Numbered from the stretch's first letter, positions 8,074-16,208 are shown. The stretch: 33,373 nt of DNA from Desulfocapsaceae bacterium (GCA_030065655.1 JASJDT010000010.1:1-33373); one strand, 5' to 3'. Made by a program: numbers and translations. Notes: generated by a model not told the origin, from the letters alone.

Positions 8074-9419
8074 TGTCTGCAAATTACACTTCAACAACCA
8101 ATGCCTGTAAACTCTGTCGGCCGCTTGGAGCTTCTTTGGCTTTTCGCGGAGTAGAAGGATGTGTGCCGTTTCTGCATGGTTCACAGGGCTGCGCCACCTA
8201 TATGCGTCGCTATATCATCAGTCATTTCAACGAGCCCATCGATATAGCCTCCTCATCGCTTGGGGAAAAGCATGCAGTATATGGCGGTGCCCCCAATCTC
8301 AAACTCGGTCTGAAAAATGTTACGGAAAAATACCATCCGGAGATAATCGGAGTGGCCACCACCTGCCTGACCGAGACCATCGGTGATGATGTTCCCCATA
8401 TTCTCAAAGAATACCATGATGAATTTGGCACCCAATCCTCACCTACCGTAATCAATGTTTCTTCACCGAGCTATTCCGGCACTCATATGGAGGGTTTTCA
8501 CGGGGCGGTAAAATCGATAGTGGAACAACTCTGTGAGATTGCCCCGAAAAATGAGACGATAAACCTGCTCTCTGGATTTATCTCCGCTGCCGACATCCGG
8601 CACCTTAAGGAAGTCTGTGCTGATTTCGGCATCGACTGCACGCTGCTGCCCGACTTCTCAGACACCCTGGACGGCCCGGCCCTTGATGACTACCCCCTTA
8701 TCCCGGAAGGAGGAACGCCATTGGAGAGAATCAGGATAATGGGTGGGGCTGTAGCAACCGTCGAACTTGGCTCAACATTGCCGGAAAATAGTGCTGGCAG
8801 TCATCTGGAGCAGTACCATAAAACACCTCTCACCCGTACCGGTCTGCCCATAGGCCTGCGGCAGACCGACAAATTCATGGAGATCCTGGAAGAACTCAGT
8901 GGCCAGTCAGTTCCCGAAAAATATACGAGCTGTCGGGGCCGGTTGATCGATGCCATGGTCGACGGTCATAAATATATTTTTGGTAAACGAGCCGTAGTCT
9001 ACGGCGAGGAAGACCTTGTTGTCGGCCTGACCTCCTTACTTGCTGAAATCGGTATTCAGCCGGTTCTCTGCGCCTCCGGCGGTAAGAGTGGCAAATTCAA
9101 AGAAGCCATAAGTGAGGTGCTGGAAGGTCTGAACATCGATGAACCCCAGGTTATGGAAAATGTCGATTTCTACGACATTGAAGAAATGGTGCGCTCACTT
9201 GAAGTTGACCTCCTCATTGGTCATTCCAAAGGCTACACCTTCGCTCGCAAGGAAGGCATCCCCCTCATTAGAGTAGGCTTTCCCATTCATGACAGAGTCG
9301 GCGGCCAACGACTTCTTCATCTTGGCTACCACGGCGCTCAGCAGCTTTTCGACACGATAACCAACACGGTTATCGCCTTAAAGCAGGATAGCTCCGATGT
9401 CGGCTATAGTTACATGTAA
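8073..9419 (+). CDS. nifN: Nitrogenase FeMo-cofactor scaffold protein NifN
   Basis: This 448-residue partner of NifE forms the NifEN heterotetramer for cofactor maturation. It starts with the conserved ACKLCRPLGASLAFRGVEGC block. VPFLHGSQGCATYMRRY follows, whose Cys40 corresponds to the single NifN cysteine of the shared 4Fe-4S cluster. HFNEPIDIASSSLGEKHAVYGG is the typical NifN substitution of the NifK motif. The start codon shares one base with the nifE stop, so translation is coupled. A 24 nt gap leads to nifB. It is a separate NifN, not fused to NifB as in some clostridia. Confidence 0.95.
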   Translation: MSANYTSTTNACKLCRPLGASLAFRGVEGCVPFLHGSQGCATYMRRYIISHFNEPIDIASSSLGEKHAVYGGAPNLKLGLKNVTEKYHPEIIGVATTCLTETIGDDVPHILKEYHDEFGTQSSPTVINVSSPSYSGTHMEGFHGAVKSIVEQLCEIAPKNETINLLSGFISAADIRHLKEVCADFGIDCTLLPDFSDTLDGPALDDYPLIPEGGTPLERIRIMGGAVATVELGSTLPENSAGSHLEQYHKTPLTRTGLPIGLRQTDKFMEILEELSGQSVPEKYTSCRGRLIDAMVDGHKYIFGKRAVVYGEEDLVVGLTSLLAEIGIQPVLCASGGKSGKFKEAISEVLEGLNIDEPQVMENVDFYDIEEMVRSLEVDLLIGHSKGYTFARKEGIPLIRVGFPIHDRVGGQRLLHLGYHGAQQLFDTITNTVIALKQDSSDVGYSYM

Positions 9420-9443
9420 CACCAATATTTTCAGGACAATACA

Positions 9444-10721
9444 ATGGAAAAGATAGTCAGTGATAAGATGAAGAAGCACCCCTGCTTCAATTCTGAGGCA
9501 AAGGGAAAATATGGCCGGGTCCATCTGCCGGTGGCTCCGAAGTGCAACATTAAATGTAACTTCTGCGACCGAAAGTATGACTGCGTCAATGAATCGCGAC
9601 CGGGTGTGACCAGCAACATCCTCACCCCGGCCCAGGCCTCCATCTACATGGATAAGGTCCTGGAGAGGGAACCCCGCATTACCGTGGCAGGCATAGCAGG
9701 CCCCGGAGATCCCTTCGCCAATGGCGAAGAAACCATGGCAACGTTGCGCGAGATTAACCGGAAGTATCCCCATATTCTTCTCTGTGTGTCTTCCAACGGC
9801 ATGGGAATAGCTCCCTACATTGAGGAGTTGGCCGAACTCAACGTTTCGCATGTTACCATCACCGTCTGTGCTGTGGATCCGGAAATTGGCAAAAATATCT
9901 ATAGCTGGGTAAAGGACGGCAATGTCATCTATCGCGACAGACAAGCAGCAGAAATACTTTATGACCGTCAGATCAAGGCGATCACCAAGCTTAAGGAGTA
10001 CGGTATTACGGTGAAGGTGAACTGTATCGTTATTCCGACGATCAATGATCACCATATCGAAAAGATCGCCGTGAAAATGAAAGAGTTGGGTGTGGATCTA
10101 TTTAACTGCATGGCCATGTTTCCCAATGTCAATACTCCTTTTGCCGATATCGTCCAGCCGAGTAAATCTACCATGGAAGAGTTAAGAAAGACGGCCGAGC
10201 AATATCTCCCACAGATGCGGCATTGTACCCGCTGCCGCGCCGATGCCGTCGGACTTCTGGATGAAGACAAGACAGAGGAATTCAGAAGCTGCCTTTCCAG
10301 CTGTGCCACTATCAAGCCGGCCCAGAGTAAAGAACGGCCCTATGTTGCCGTGGCCAGCAGGGAAGGAGTGCTTATCAACCTGCACCTGGGCGAGGCTAAG
10401 TACTTTTACATTTGGGAGAAGGCGGAGGATGATTTCCGTCTGGTAGAAAAACGAAAAGCACCGCAACAGGGAGGTGGCCTGCAACGCTGGCACCAACTTG
10501 CCCGTACCTTGGGAGACTGCCGGGCAGTGCTCTCCAGCGGTGCCGGCAAGAATCCTTGTGATATCCTGGAAAAATCAAGCATTATGGTGGTTGAGGCCGC
10601 CGGCTTAATCGAGACAGGTTTGGAGACAGTCTACGAAAACAAGGCCACCGGCATACTCAAGGGTAGAAAAAGTCCCTGCGCCACCGGTGCCTGCAGCGGT
10701 TCGGGAGGCGGCTGCCTCTAA
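9444..10721 (+). CDS. nifB: FeMo-cofactor biosynthesis radical SAM protein NifB with C-terminal NifX-like domain
   Basis: NifB (425 residues) joins two 4Fe-4S units with carbide and sulfide to make NifB-co, the core of all nitrogenase cofactors. The radical SAM motif is APKCNIKCNFC (Cys34, Cys38, Cys41), followed by DRKYDCVNESRPGVTS. VAGIAGPGDPFAN is also typical. The radical SAM part ends near residue 285 and contains RHCTRCRADAVGLL. A NifX/NafY-like cofactor-binding domain runs from about 294 to 405. The tail carries CATGACSGSGGGCL, a Cys/Gly-rich end that may bind metal or clusters. A modest ribosome site (AGGAC) lies before the ATG. It is third and last in the nifENB operon. Confidence 0.96.
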   Translation: MEKIVSDKMKKHPCFNSEAKGKYGRVHLPVAPKCNIKCNFCDRKYDCVNESRPGVTSNILTPAQASIYMDKVLEREPRITVAGIAGPGDPFANGEETMATLREINRKYPHILLCVSSNGMGIAPYIEELAELNVSHVTITVCAVDPEIGKNIYSWVKDGNVIYRDRQAAEILYDRQIKAITKLKEYGITVKVNCIVIPTINDHHIEKIAVKMKELGVDLFNCMAMFPNVNTPFADIVQPSKSTMEELRKTAEQYLPQMRHCTRCRADAVGLLDEDKTEEFRSCLSSCATIKPAQSKERPYVAVASREGVLINLHLGEAKYFYIWEKAEDDFRLVEKRKAPQQGGGLQRWHQLARTLGDCRAVLSSGAGKNPCDILEKSSIMVVEAAGLIETGLETVYENKATGILKGRKSPCATGACSGSGGGCL

Positions 10722-10740
10722 CTGCTTCCTATCATCCCTC

Positions 10741-10768
10741 ACCGGGAAAATACGACTATTTTCCCGGT
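10741..10768 (+). terminator. Strong hairpin after nifB
   Basis: A perfect 12-bp stem (ACCGGGAAAATA with TATTTTCCCGGT) encloses the 4-nt loop CGAC, 19 nt after the nifB stop. No run of T follows, so it may be a transcript-end stabiliser or a Rho-assisted end rather than a classic intrinsic terminator. Confidence 0.6.
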
Positions 10769-10935
10769 AAATCTATAGTCTTCGCTTCCAGATTCTACCC
10801 TTGAGCTGTTCAGGGCCTGCCCCACTGCTCGCCTGTGGCTTTTAATCAAAGCCGATAACTTCCTATAGCATGCTCTTCTTACCTGACATAAAAAACCATC
10901 CAAAGAAGAAATGTCATCATTTTCTTTCTTTCAAC

Positions 10936-10954
10936 TGAAAAAATAATTATTATC
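10936..10954. promoter_or_regulatory. Possible Fur box upstream of hemerythrin-encapsulin
   Basis: Read on the minus strand this 19-mer begins GATAAT-AATTAT. By my hand alignment it matches the 19-bp Fur consensus palindrome at 14 positions. The sequence is AT-rich, so chance is a real possibility. It lies about 160 nt before the hemerythrin start, a little far unless the promoter lies near it. Confidence 0.25.
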
Positions 10955-11114
10955 GTTTACATGATCCCAGATTTTTTCATAACCATTCGATTGTTTAAAG
11001 AGAGAATGGTGAAAATAACTGTCACGATATGTCCTTGCTCCATTTACCTCTACTCAATGAGCTTCACGAGCTGGACAGGACAGTCGACGCAAACCCCTGC
11101 ATAATGGAGGAGCC

Positions 11115-11666
11115 ATGAATGTCGTAGAGGCCTTAACCAACCATCACACCACCCTCAGACAATTGTATCAGAGAGCTGAGACCAACCCCGAAGTCTTCGA
11201 TGAATTTATTCATCACCTGGTGGTTCATCACACCATGGAGGAGAAGTATTTCTACGATCTGCTCCAGGGTTTCAACCAGGCTGAGCATGATGCGCTCGAA
11301 GCGGTCAACGAACATCACATCATTGAGATGATAATCAAGGATGCCGAAGGTTTTCCTCGTGATCATGTTCACTTTCCCATCAAAATCGAAGGATTGGGAG
11401 AATACACCGTGCACCACCTCGATGAGGAGGAAGAAGAGATTTTTCCCCTGGCTCAACAGCTTTTCACTCCGGAGGACCTGGTCACCCTGGGTAAATTATT
11501 CGAAGAGGCAAAGGACAAACTTTTAAGCGTTTCATTGCCCGAACTACCAAAATCACTGGCTGCCAAATTTGCGGAGCAGTCTAAAGAAGAAGGTGGTGTA
11601 AAGGTCGTCAAAACAGATACCGCAACATCAAGCACCGCAATTGGCCTGGGCATTGGTAAGATTTAA
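11115..11666 (+). CDS. Hemerythrin-like (HHE) protein, predicted encapsulin cargo
   Basis: This 183-residue protein has an HHE four-helix domain (about residues 1-145). Its histidines and acids are spaced for a diiron site: NHHTTLRQLY, IHHLVVHHTMEEKYFYDLL, NEHHIIEMII and VHHLDEEEEEIFPL. Such proteins bind O2, NO or iron. A flexible linker follows (about 150-172), then the C-terminal tail TSSTAIGLGIGKI. This tail resembles known encapsulin-targeting peptides of the LGIGSL/LTVGSL type. The next gene, 66 nt on, is an encapsulin, so this is very likely its cargo. The ATG at 11115 follows GGAGGAG. The cargo role is inferred from tail and neighbour; the diiron domain is seen directly. Confidence 0.9.
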   Translation: MNVVEALTNHHTTLRQLYQRAETNPEVFDEFIHHLVVHHTMEEKYFYDLLQGFNQAEHDALEAVNEHHIIEMIIKDAEGFPRDHVHFPIKIEGLGEYTVHHLDEEEEEIFPLAQQLFTPEDLVTLGKLFEEAKDKLLSVSLPELPKSLAAKFAEQSKEEGGVKVVKTDTATSSTAIGLGIGKI

Positions 11667-11732
11667 GTTTGACGGAATGATAAGTAGAGAGAGATTACGC
11701 AGCCAACTATAATTAAGTGAGGGAAAGATAAA

Positions 11733-12551
11733 ATGGACATACTAAAACGTGAATTGGCACCAATTCCAATGGAAGCCTGGACGGAGATTGATGAGCAAGC
11801 AACGCGCAGCCTCAAAGCAATGCTCTCGGCAAGACGGGTTCTCGATGTGGTTGGTCCTATGGGAACAGATTTCCCCGGGGTACCTGAAGGAAGACTGGAT
11901 TATCCCAAGAAACAGCAAAAACAAAAACTGCAGTATGGCATTCGCAAGGTGCACCATATCGTCGAGTCACGCATTCCTTTTGAACTTGATATCAACGAAA
12001 TGGACAATGTCGTCCGAGGCGCTAAGGACGTTGACCTCTCAGGCTTAGAGGATGCGGCGCGTGAAATAGCCCTCTTTGAAGAACAGGTCATTTACCACGG
12101 ACTGCCGGAAGCCAATATCACCGGTCTGAAAATCTGTGTAGGTGATGAGTGTTTGACCATCGGCTCTCAGCCGGAAGAATTGCTCGAAGGCATTGCTGAT
12201 GGCGTAACCGCTTTTAGCAGCAGGTCGATCGAAGGTCCTTATAGCTTCATCGTCGGTCCAAAACTGTGGAGCAAGATGTCCGCCCACGTGCAGGGCTACC
12301 CCATAAAAATGCAGGCCGAAACCATCCTGGGCGGTCCTGTTCTGCTCAGCCCTTACCTTAGTGGTAAATATGACAATGAAGCGTATATGATTTCCCAGCG
12401 CGGCGGCGACCTGGAAATCATCCTCGGCCAAGACCTGGCCATCGGCTATACCAGCCATACGGCTGACAAGGTTAAACTCTACTTCACCGAGTCCTTTACC
12501 TTCAGGGTGCTCGAACCCATGGCTGTACTTAATTTCACGGCTAGGAAATAA
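11733..12551 (+). CDS. Family 1 encapsulin nanocompartment shell protein
   Basis: This 272-residue protein matches the HK97-fold encapsulin/Linocin-M18 family along its whole length. Typical parts are the N-terminal helix region MDILKRELAPIPMEAWTEIDEQA that binds cargo tails, RRVLDVVGPMG, REIALFEEQVIYHG, and the end GYTSHTADKVKLYFTESFTFRVLEP. Sixty copies (T=1) usually assemble into a cage of about 24 nm with small pores. The start follows GAGGGAAAG. It is preceded by the hemerythrin-like cargo and followed by a strong terminator, so the two form a compact cargo-shell operon. There is no ferritin-like or DyP peroxidase cargo next to it. Confidence 0.95.
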   Translation: MDILKRELAPIPMEAWTEIDEQATRSLKAMLSARRVLDVVGPMGTDFPGVPEGRLDYPKKQQKQKLQYGIRKVHHIVESRIPFELDINEMDNVVRGAKDVDLSGLEDAAREIALFEEQVIYHGLPEANITGLKICVGDECLTIGSQPEELLEGIADGVTAFSSRSIEGPYSFIVGPKLWSKMSAHVQGYPIKMQAETILGGPVLLSPYLSGKYDNEAYMISQRGGDLEIILGQDLAIGYTSHTADKVKLYFTESFTFRVLEPMAVLNFTARK

Positions 12552-12572
12552 ATTAGCCGACCAGAAAAAGTA

Positions 12573-12618
12573 TTTAAGGCGCTTCCCACTTTTACATGCG
12601 GAAGCGCCTTAAATTTTC
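12573..12618 (+). terminator. Rho-independent terminator after encapsulin
   Basis: A perfect 14-bp stem, TTTAAGGCGCTTCC with GGAAGCGCCTTAAA, encloses a 13-nt loop and is followed by TTTTCC. It lies 22 nt past the encapsulin stop. Because the stem ends in A/T runs on both sides it could also work for the convergent dehydrogenase gene. Confidence 0.85.
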
Positions 12619-12721
12619 CTCGTTCAGGCTTCCCTCTTTTCTCCAAGAGGATTAAAGTTTATTGAAAACACTTTTCCACTGTTATCTAATTGTTTACGAG
12701 ACTATCGTTTCTGTGATGTTT

Positions 12722-13723
12722 TTAAAGCAGCAGGACCTGTTTGCCGATCATTGAACCACTCTCCTGCTTGATGTGCATTGCCTGAATATTCTCGGGTGTT
12801 AAACCGGAAGAGGTTTCTTGCCGGGTTGTAACAAGAACTCCTTTATCCAGCAAAGCAGCGACTTTCGCCAGCAAAATGCCCTGCTCGGCAATATCATCTG
12901 TTGCAAACATTGATCTGGTGTACATGAATTCCCAGGAAATTGTCACACTTTTGGGTTTAAACAAGGTGATGTCAAGAGGTTCCACTGGATCATCAATGAA
13001 AACGATATGACCTTGAGGACGTATACATTCTGCCATCGCCTGCCAGTGCCTTTCCATCTGCGTAGTGCAAAAAATTGCATCCACCGATTCTACTCCCGAA
13101 GTAGTAAGCTCTTCTTTAAGATTGTTTCGGTGATTGAGGGTGATGTCGGCACCTAAATCCTTGCACCACCTAACAGTTTCCGGTCTTGAGGCTGTGGCAA
13201 ACACCTTCAGCCCGGCCCATTTAGCAAGCTGTATTGCCACCGAGCCGACCCCGCCAGCACCACCGATTATCAAAATGCTTTTACCTTTATTCGCATCCGC
13301 CTCATGAATGAAGCCCAATCGAGAAAACAGTGCCTCCCAGGCCGTTATTGAGGTCAAGGGCATCGCCACCGCATCCTCTGGTGAAAGCTTTTCTGGAGCA
13401 AGTGCTGCTATTCGGTGGTCTACCAGATGATATTCGCTATTGCATCCCGGCCGAGTCAGGTCTCCAGCATAATAGACCGTATCGCCAACCTTGAATCCGC
13501 TTACCTCTTCCCCTACCTTCTCGACAACTCCGTAGGCATCCCAACCAAGAACAGCATCGTTTTCAAACCTTTTACGTACTTTCGTGTCCACGGGATTCAT
13601 ACCTATACCGATTATTCGAACGAGTAGATCCAGCTTATCCGGTTGAGGTATGGATTGTTCTATGACCTGGAAGGCTCCCGGGTCTTTTGCTTCACTGCCA
13701 CTTTTGGCAACTATAGCTTTCAT
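12722..13723 (-). CDS. Zinc-type alcohol dehydrogenase-like / quinone oxidoreductase-like protein (MDR superfamily)
   Basis: The protein has 333 residues of the medium-chain dehydrogenase/reductase superfamily. A GroES-like N-terminal domain (about 1-125) contains IGMNPVDTKVRKRF and GWDAYGVVEKVGEEVSGFKVGDTVYY. The Rossmann domain has GGAGGVGSVAIQLAKWAG (from about 154). The catalytic zinc cysteine/histidine pattern and the four-cysteine structural zinc loop are not present, so it is probably an NADPH-dependent quinone or enone reductase. It most resembles the zinc-binding alcohol dehydrogenase family protein subgroup (adh_fam_1). AAGGAG lies 7 nt before the ATG. It diverges from a LysR gene, which may control it. 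The substrate is unknown. Confidence 0.87.
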   Translation of the reverse strand: MKAIVAKSGSEAKDPGAFQVIEQSIPQPDKLDLLVRIIGIGMNPVDTKVRKRFENDAVLGWDAYGVVEKVGEEVSGFKVGDTVYYAGDLTRPGCNSEYHLVDHRIAALAPEKLSPEDAVAMPLTSITAWEALFSRLGFIHEADANKGKSILIIGGAGGVGSVAIQLAKWAGLKVFATASRPETVRWCKDLGADITLNHRNNLKEELTTSGVESVDAIFCTTQMERHWQAMAECIRPQGHIVFIDDPVEPLDITLFKPKSVTISWEFMYTRSMFATDDIAEQGILLAKVAALLDKGVLVTTRQETSSGLTPENIQAMHIKQESGSMIGKQVLLL

Positions 13724-13827
13724 ATTGTTCTCCTTTGAATAGTATTCGTGGAATTATTAATGACACGTTAAATGGTACTCTGCCTAGATTCATTATACGA
13801 CCAACCAGCCATAACTCAAATTAATAC

Positions 13828-13839
13828 TTGTCATGACAA
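13828..13839. promoter_or_regulatory. Palindrome TTGTCATGACAA in the divergent LysR/dehydrogenase region
   Basis: This is a perfect 12-bp palindrome covering the first possible start codon of the LysR gene. It could be an autoregulatory site of this regulator. If so, the true start codon would be a later one (13842 or 13863). Confidence 0.35.
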
Positions 13840-14741
13840 TCATGACTAACTATCATGAAGAGATGATACCAGTTGATCTTGACATTGACATGCTTCGTTG
13901 CTTCGTAGAAGTTACAAATACAGGGAGCTTCACTCAGGCAGGGTATAACATCGGCCTGACCCAGTCGGGTGTAAGCGTAAAAATCCGGCGCCTCGAAGAG
14001 CGACTAAGCACCCAGATCTTTGACCGAACCAATAAGCGTCTCTCGTTGACTCTTGAAGGAGAGTTGTTGTTAAATTATGCGCGACGAATACTCTCCGTCC
14101 ACGATGAGGCTGTAAGCCGGTTGACCAAACCTGAAGCTTCGGGGGAATTAAAAGTAGGTCTCATCGATTATTTCCTCCCCGAACTTCTTCCAAGTCTTCT
14201 CAGCAAATTCAGCAAACAGCATCCAAATATCCATCTCGAAGTACAGACAGGTTTTGGTATTTACCTCCTGCCTCTGTATGAAAAAGGTGAACTGGATTTG
14301 GTAGTCGCCGGCAAAGATGATTATGAAGGTGACTGCCAAATTCTGAATCAAGAACCTTTAATCTGGGTCGTCAAGAATGGATATGATGATAGTATTGTGG
14401 ATGAGCCAATTCAATTGGCATTATTGCCATCACCTTGTAGTTTCCGAACACTCGCTACAGAAAGTCTCGATAAAGCCGATCGCAAATGGGAGGTTTTATT
14501 CACAGGAACTTCGACCACAAGTATTCAAGCGGCCGTGCAGGCAGGTATGGGTCTATCTATTCTACCTCAGGGGGCAATAACGAAGGGGATAAAAAGAGCC
14601 CCAGCAAATTGGAATTTACCGGAGCTACCAATGTATTCACTGGCATTGTTTACCGACGATGAGAAAAAAAACAATGCCCGTGACGTCTTTGTCCATTACC
14701 TGCTATCTGAAATCCACAATCTGCAGGATAATTTTTCATGA
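13833..14741 (+). CDS. LysR-family transcriptional regulator
   Basis: The protein has 302 residues. The N-terminal winged helix-turn-helix (about 18-78) reads DMLRCFVEVTNTGSFTQAGYNIGLTQSGVSVKIRRLEERLSTQIFDR, a clear LysR signature. A linker helix and a periplasmic-binding-protein-like effector domain (about 100-295) follow. It is divergent from the dehydrogenase at 12722-13723 with 109 nt between, the usual arrangement for a LysR gene and its target. The start is uncertain: ATGs at 13833, 13842 and 13863 are in frame and none has a strong ribosome site. The ATG at 13863 would leave only nine residues before the helix-turn-helix block, normal for the family. The effector is unknown. Confidence 0.92.
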   Translation: MTIMTNYHEEMIPVDLDIDMLRCFVEVTNTGSFTQAGYNIGLTQSGVSVKIRRLEERLSTQIFDRTNKRLSLTLEGELLLNYARRILSVHDEAVSRLTKPEASGELKVGLIDYFLPELLPSLLSKFSKQHPNIHLEVQTGFGIYLLPLYEKGELDLVVAGKDDYEGDCQILNQEPLIWVVKNGYDDSIVDEPIQLALLPSPCSFRTLATESLDKADRKWEVLFTGTSTTSIQAAVQAGMGLSILPQGAITKGIKRAPANWNLPELPMYSLALFTDDEKKNNARDVFVHYLLSEIHNLQDNFS

Positions 14742-15239
14742 ATAAGAAAGATTGGTCAATTTCTAGATGAGTAATTGTCTGTTTTTATTTTGCAATCACG
14801 TATTCCTGATTTACCTGAATCTCTATTATCTGAGCCTCTTGCGAAAGTAAGATTTTCGTCCAAAATCGAGAAATGCAAAAATTTTACCACAGGCGCCCTG
14901 AAAGAAATACCATCGGAGTGTATATATTTGATATTCCTAGGATAAAATTCTGAGCATAACGAAGAGTATGGCTGAAAAAATAGTTTTGCAAACGGCTCAT
15001 CTGTTTACCGCAATAAACTACCAGATTCAATTTTTTTCATTTATTAGAATTAGGTTAAGATATTGTTATTTCTATCTTCTAATTCTTTCTTTCCCACCTT
15101 GCTGCTATAAATTTATAACTATGAGGAAAGCTGTTGAGCCTCATTGAAGACATGACACTTAAGTACATGTCGTGAAGAATAAATTTCGAAACAATTAGCT
15201 CTTAGGATTTTCAAACATATAAATTCAGGGAGATTACCC
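14742..15239 (+). other. AT-rich gene-free region
   Basis: About 500 nt separate the LysR gene from the YgiW-like gene. I see no ORF of note. Short features are the hairpin GATTTT-CGTCC-AAAATC near 14850, the 12-bp palindrome TATAAATTTATA at 15106-15117, and an imperfect repeat GACATG...CATGTC near 15150. Any of the last two could belong to the promoter of the next gene. No RNA gene is recognised. Confidence 0.4.
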
Positions 15240-15593
15240 ATGAAAACATATTTTCCAATTTTCATTTTTTTGCTCGTATTATTTATATTCCCACATGCCG
15301 TTCACTCAGCTGATCATGAACAAATTACCAATATCGCTGATATAAGCCGAGGTGCAAGCGTTACCCTCCAGGGGAAAGTGACGCGAATCCTCGACGAGGA
15401 TGAATTTCGGCTTCAGGACGACACCGGATCGGTGAAAATATACATAGGCTGGAGAAATCGCGTCACGGTTAGGGTTGGCGAGTCGGTCAAAGTTGTTGGC
15501 TTTGTGGATGACGACCTCGTCAACGCTTTTCGCCCGGAAGTGTATGCGCAAGAAATAATTCGTGAAAACGGTGAACAAATAGAATTGCGGTAA
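15240..15593 (+). CDS. Periplasmic OB-fold (BOF/YgiW-like) protein
   Basis: This is a small exported protein of 117 residues. Residues 1-23 form a signal peptide ending at HSA. The remainder is a single OB-fold domain of the YgiW/YdeI (bacterial OB-fold) family. It contains SRGASVTLQGKVTRILDEDEFRLQDDTGSVKIYIGW and a closing VYAQEI strand. Family members in enteric bacteria are linked to stress tolerance and bind small cationic ligands, but the exact role is unsettled. AGGGAG lies about 6 nt before the ATG. It stands alone; the next gene, pgpA, is convergent. Confidence 0.85.
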   Translation: MKTYFPIFIFLLVLFIFPHAVHSADHEQITNIADISRGASVTLQGKVTRILDEDEFRLQDDTGSVKIYIGWRNRVTVRVGESVKVVGFVDDDLVNAFRPEVYAQEIIRENGEQIELR

Positions 15594-15740
15594 TGCTTTG
15601 ATTCGATATTACGCTAAAAAGTGAATTATTTAGTGTGTTGCTCTGTCTTGATGACAGAATAAAATGTGGATGATGTGGCCAGGTGATGGGGAGCATTTAT
15701 GGCTAGATTGAGAGTTGAAACCATTGCCAACACTGGAGTT

Positions 15741-16208
15741 TTACCTGTCTTTTATTTTGCTAAGTAGATAGCTGAAAACTCTTAATAAAATAAGAGCATA
15801 GACGCCGGCAACCACGTCATCCAACATTATTCCCAGACCGCCCTCAACATTTAGCTCGACCCAGGATGCCGGGAATGGCTTCAAACCATCAAGGACTACA
15901 AAAATCAACAAACCGACCAGCCAGACAGCCTTGTTAAACGGAATAAAGGCGAAAGCGATAAAAATTCCAAGAATCTCGTCTATTACGATGGGGCTGGCAT
16001 CAACTTCTGCCAACATCTTCTCAGTCATTTCTGCTGCTATAGTCCCTATAAAAAAAAGACCTGCCGTAATACCGAAATACACCAAAAGTGGAAGTTTTTT
16101 GCAATAATAGCAAAGAAACATTGCGAGTGTAGAACCCCATATTCCTGGTGCCAATGGGAGCATACCACTGTAAAGCCCTGTTGCGATGATGATGAAGAAT
16201 TGATCCAT
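15741..16208 (-). CDS. pgpA: Phosphatidylglycerophosphatase A
   Basis: This is a membrane phosphatase of about 155 residues that removes phosphate from phosphatidylglycerophosphate to give phosphatidylglycerol. The family motifs are visible: SGMLPLAPGIWGS near the start, DEILG, VVLDGLKPFPASW and GGLGIMLDDVVAGVYA, the last being the acidic catalytic block. Three or four hydrophobic segments are present. The frame is open 43 codons further upstream (to 16337), but that part does not resemble PgpA, and the ATG at 16208 gives the usual family length. It is convergent with the YgiW-like gene and divergent from the HDOD-GGDEF gene. Confidence 0.87.
   Translation of the reverse strand: MDQFFIIIATGLYSGMLPLAPGIWGSTLAMFLCYYCKKLPLLVYFGITAGLFFIGTIAAEMTEKMLAEVDASPIVIDEILGIFIAFAFIPFNKAVWLVGLLIFVVLDGLKPFPASWVELNVEGGLGIMLDDVVAGVYALILLRVFSYLLSKIKDR

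Larger units (their letters stand above)
10722..11114 (+). other. Gene-free region between nifB and the hemerythrin gene
   Basis: Apart from the nifB hairpin, I see a small hairpin GGCTTT-TAATC-AAAGCC at 10837-10853. An AT-rich Fur-like sequence follows at 10936-10954. There is no sigma-54 consensus and no clear -10/-35 pair. The hemerythrin gene has a good GGAGGAG ribosome site just before its ATG. The hairpin and the long gap suggest that the hemerythrin-encapsulin pair is transcribed separately from nifENB. Confidence 0.5.

Noticed and set aside
15642-15658. Hairpin TCTGTC-TTGAT-GACAGA between the convergent YgiW-like and pgpA genes
   Set aside because: Only 6 bp and without a T-run on either strand, so a terminator call is not supported.
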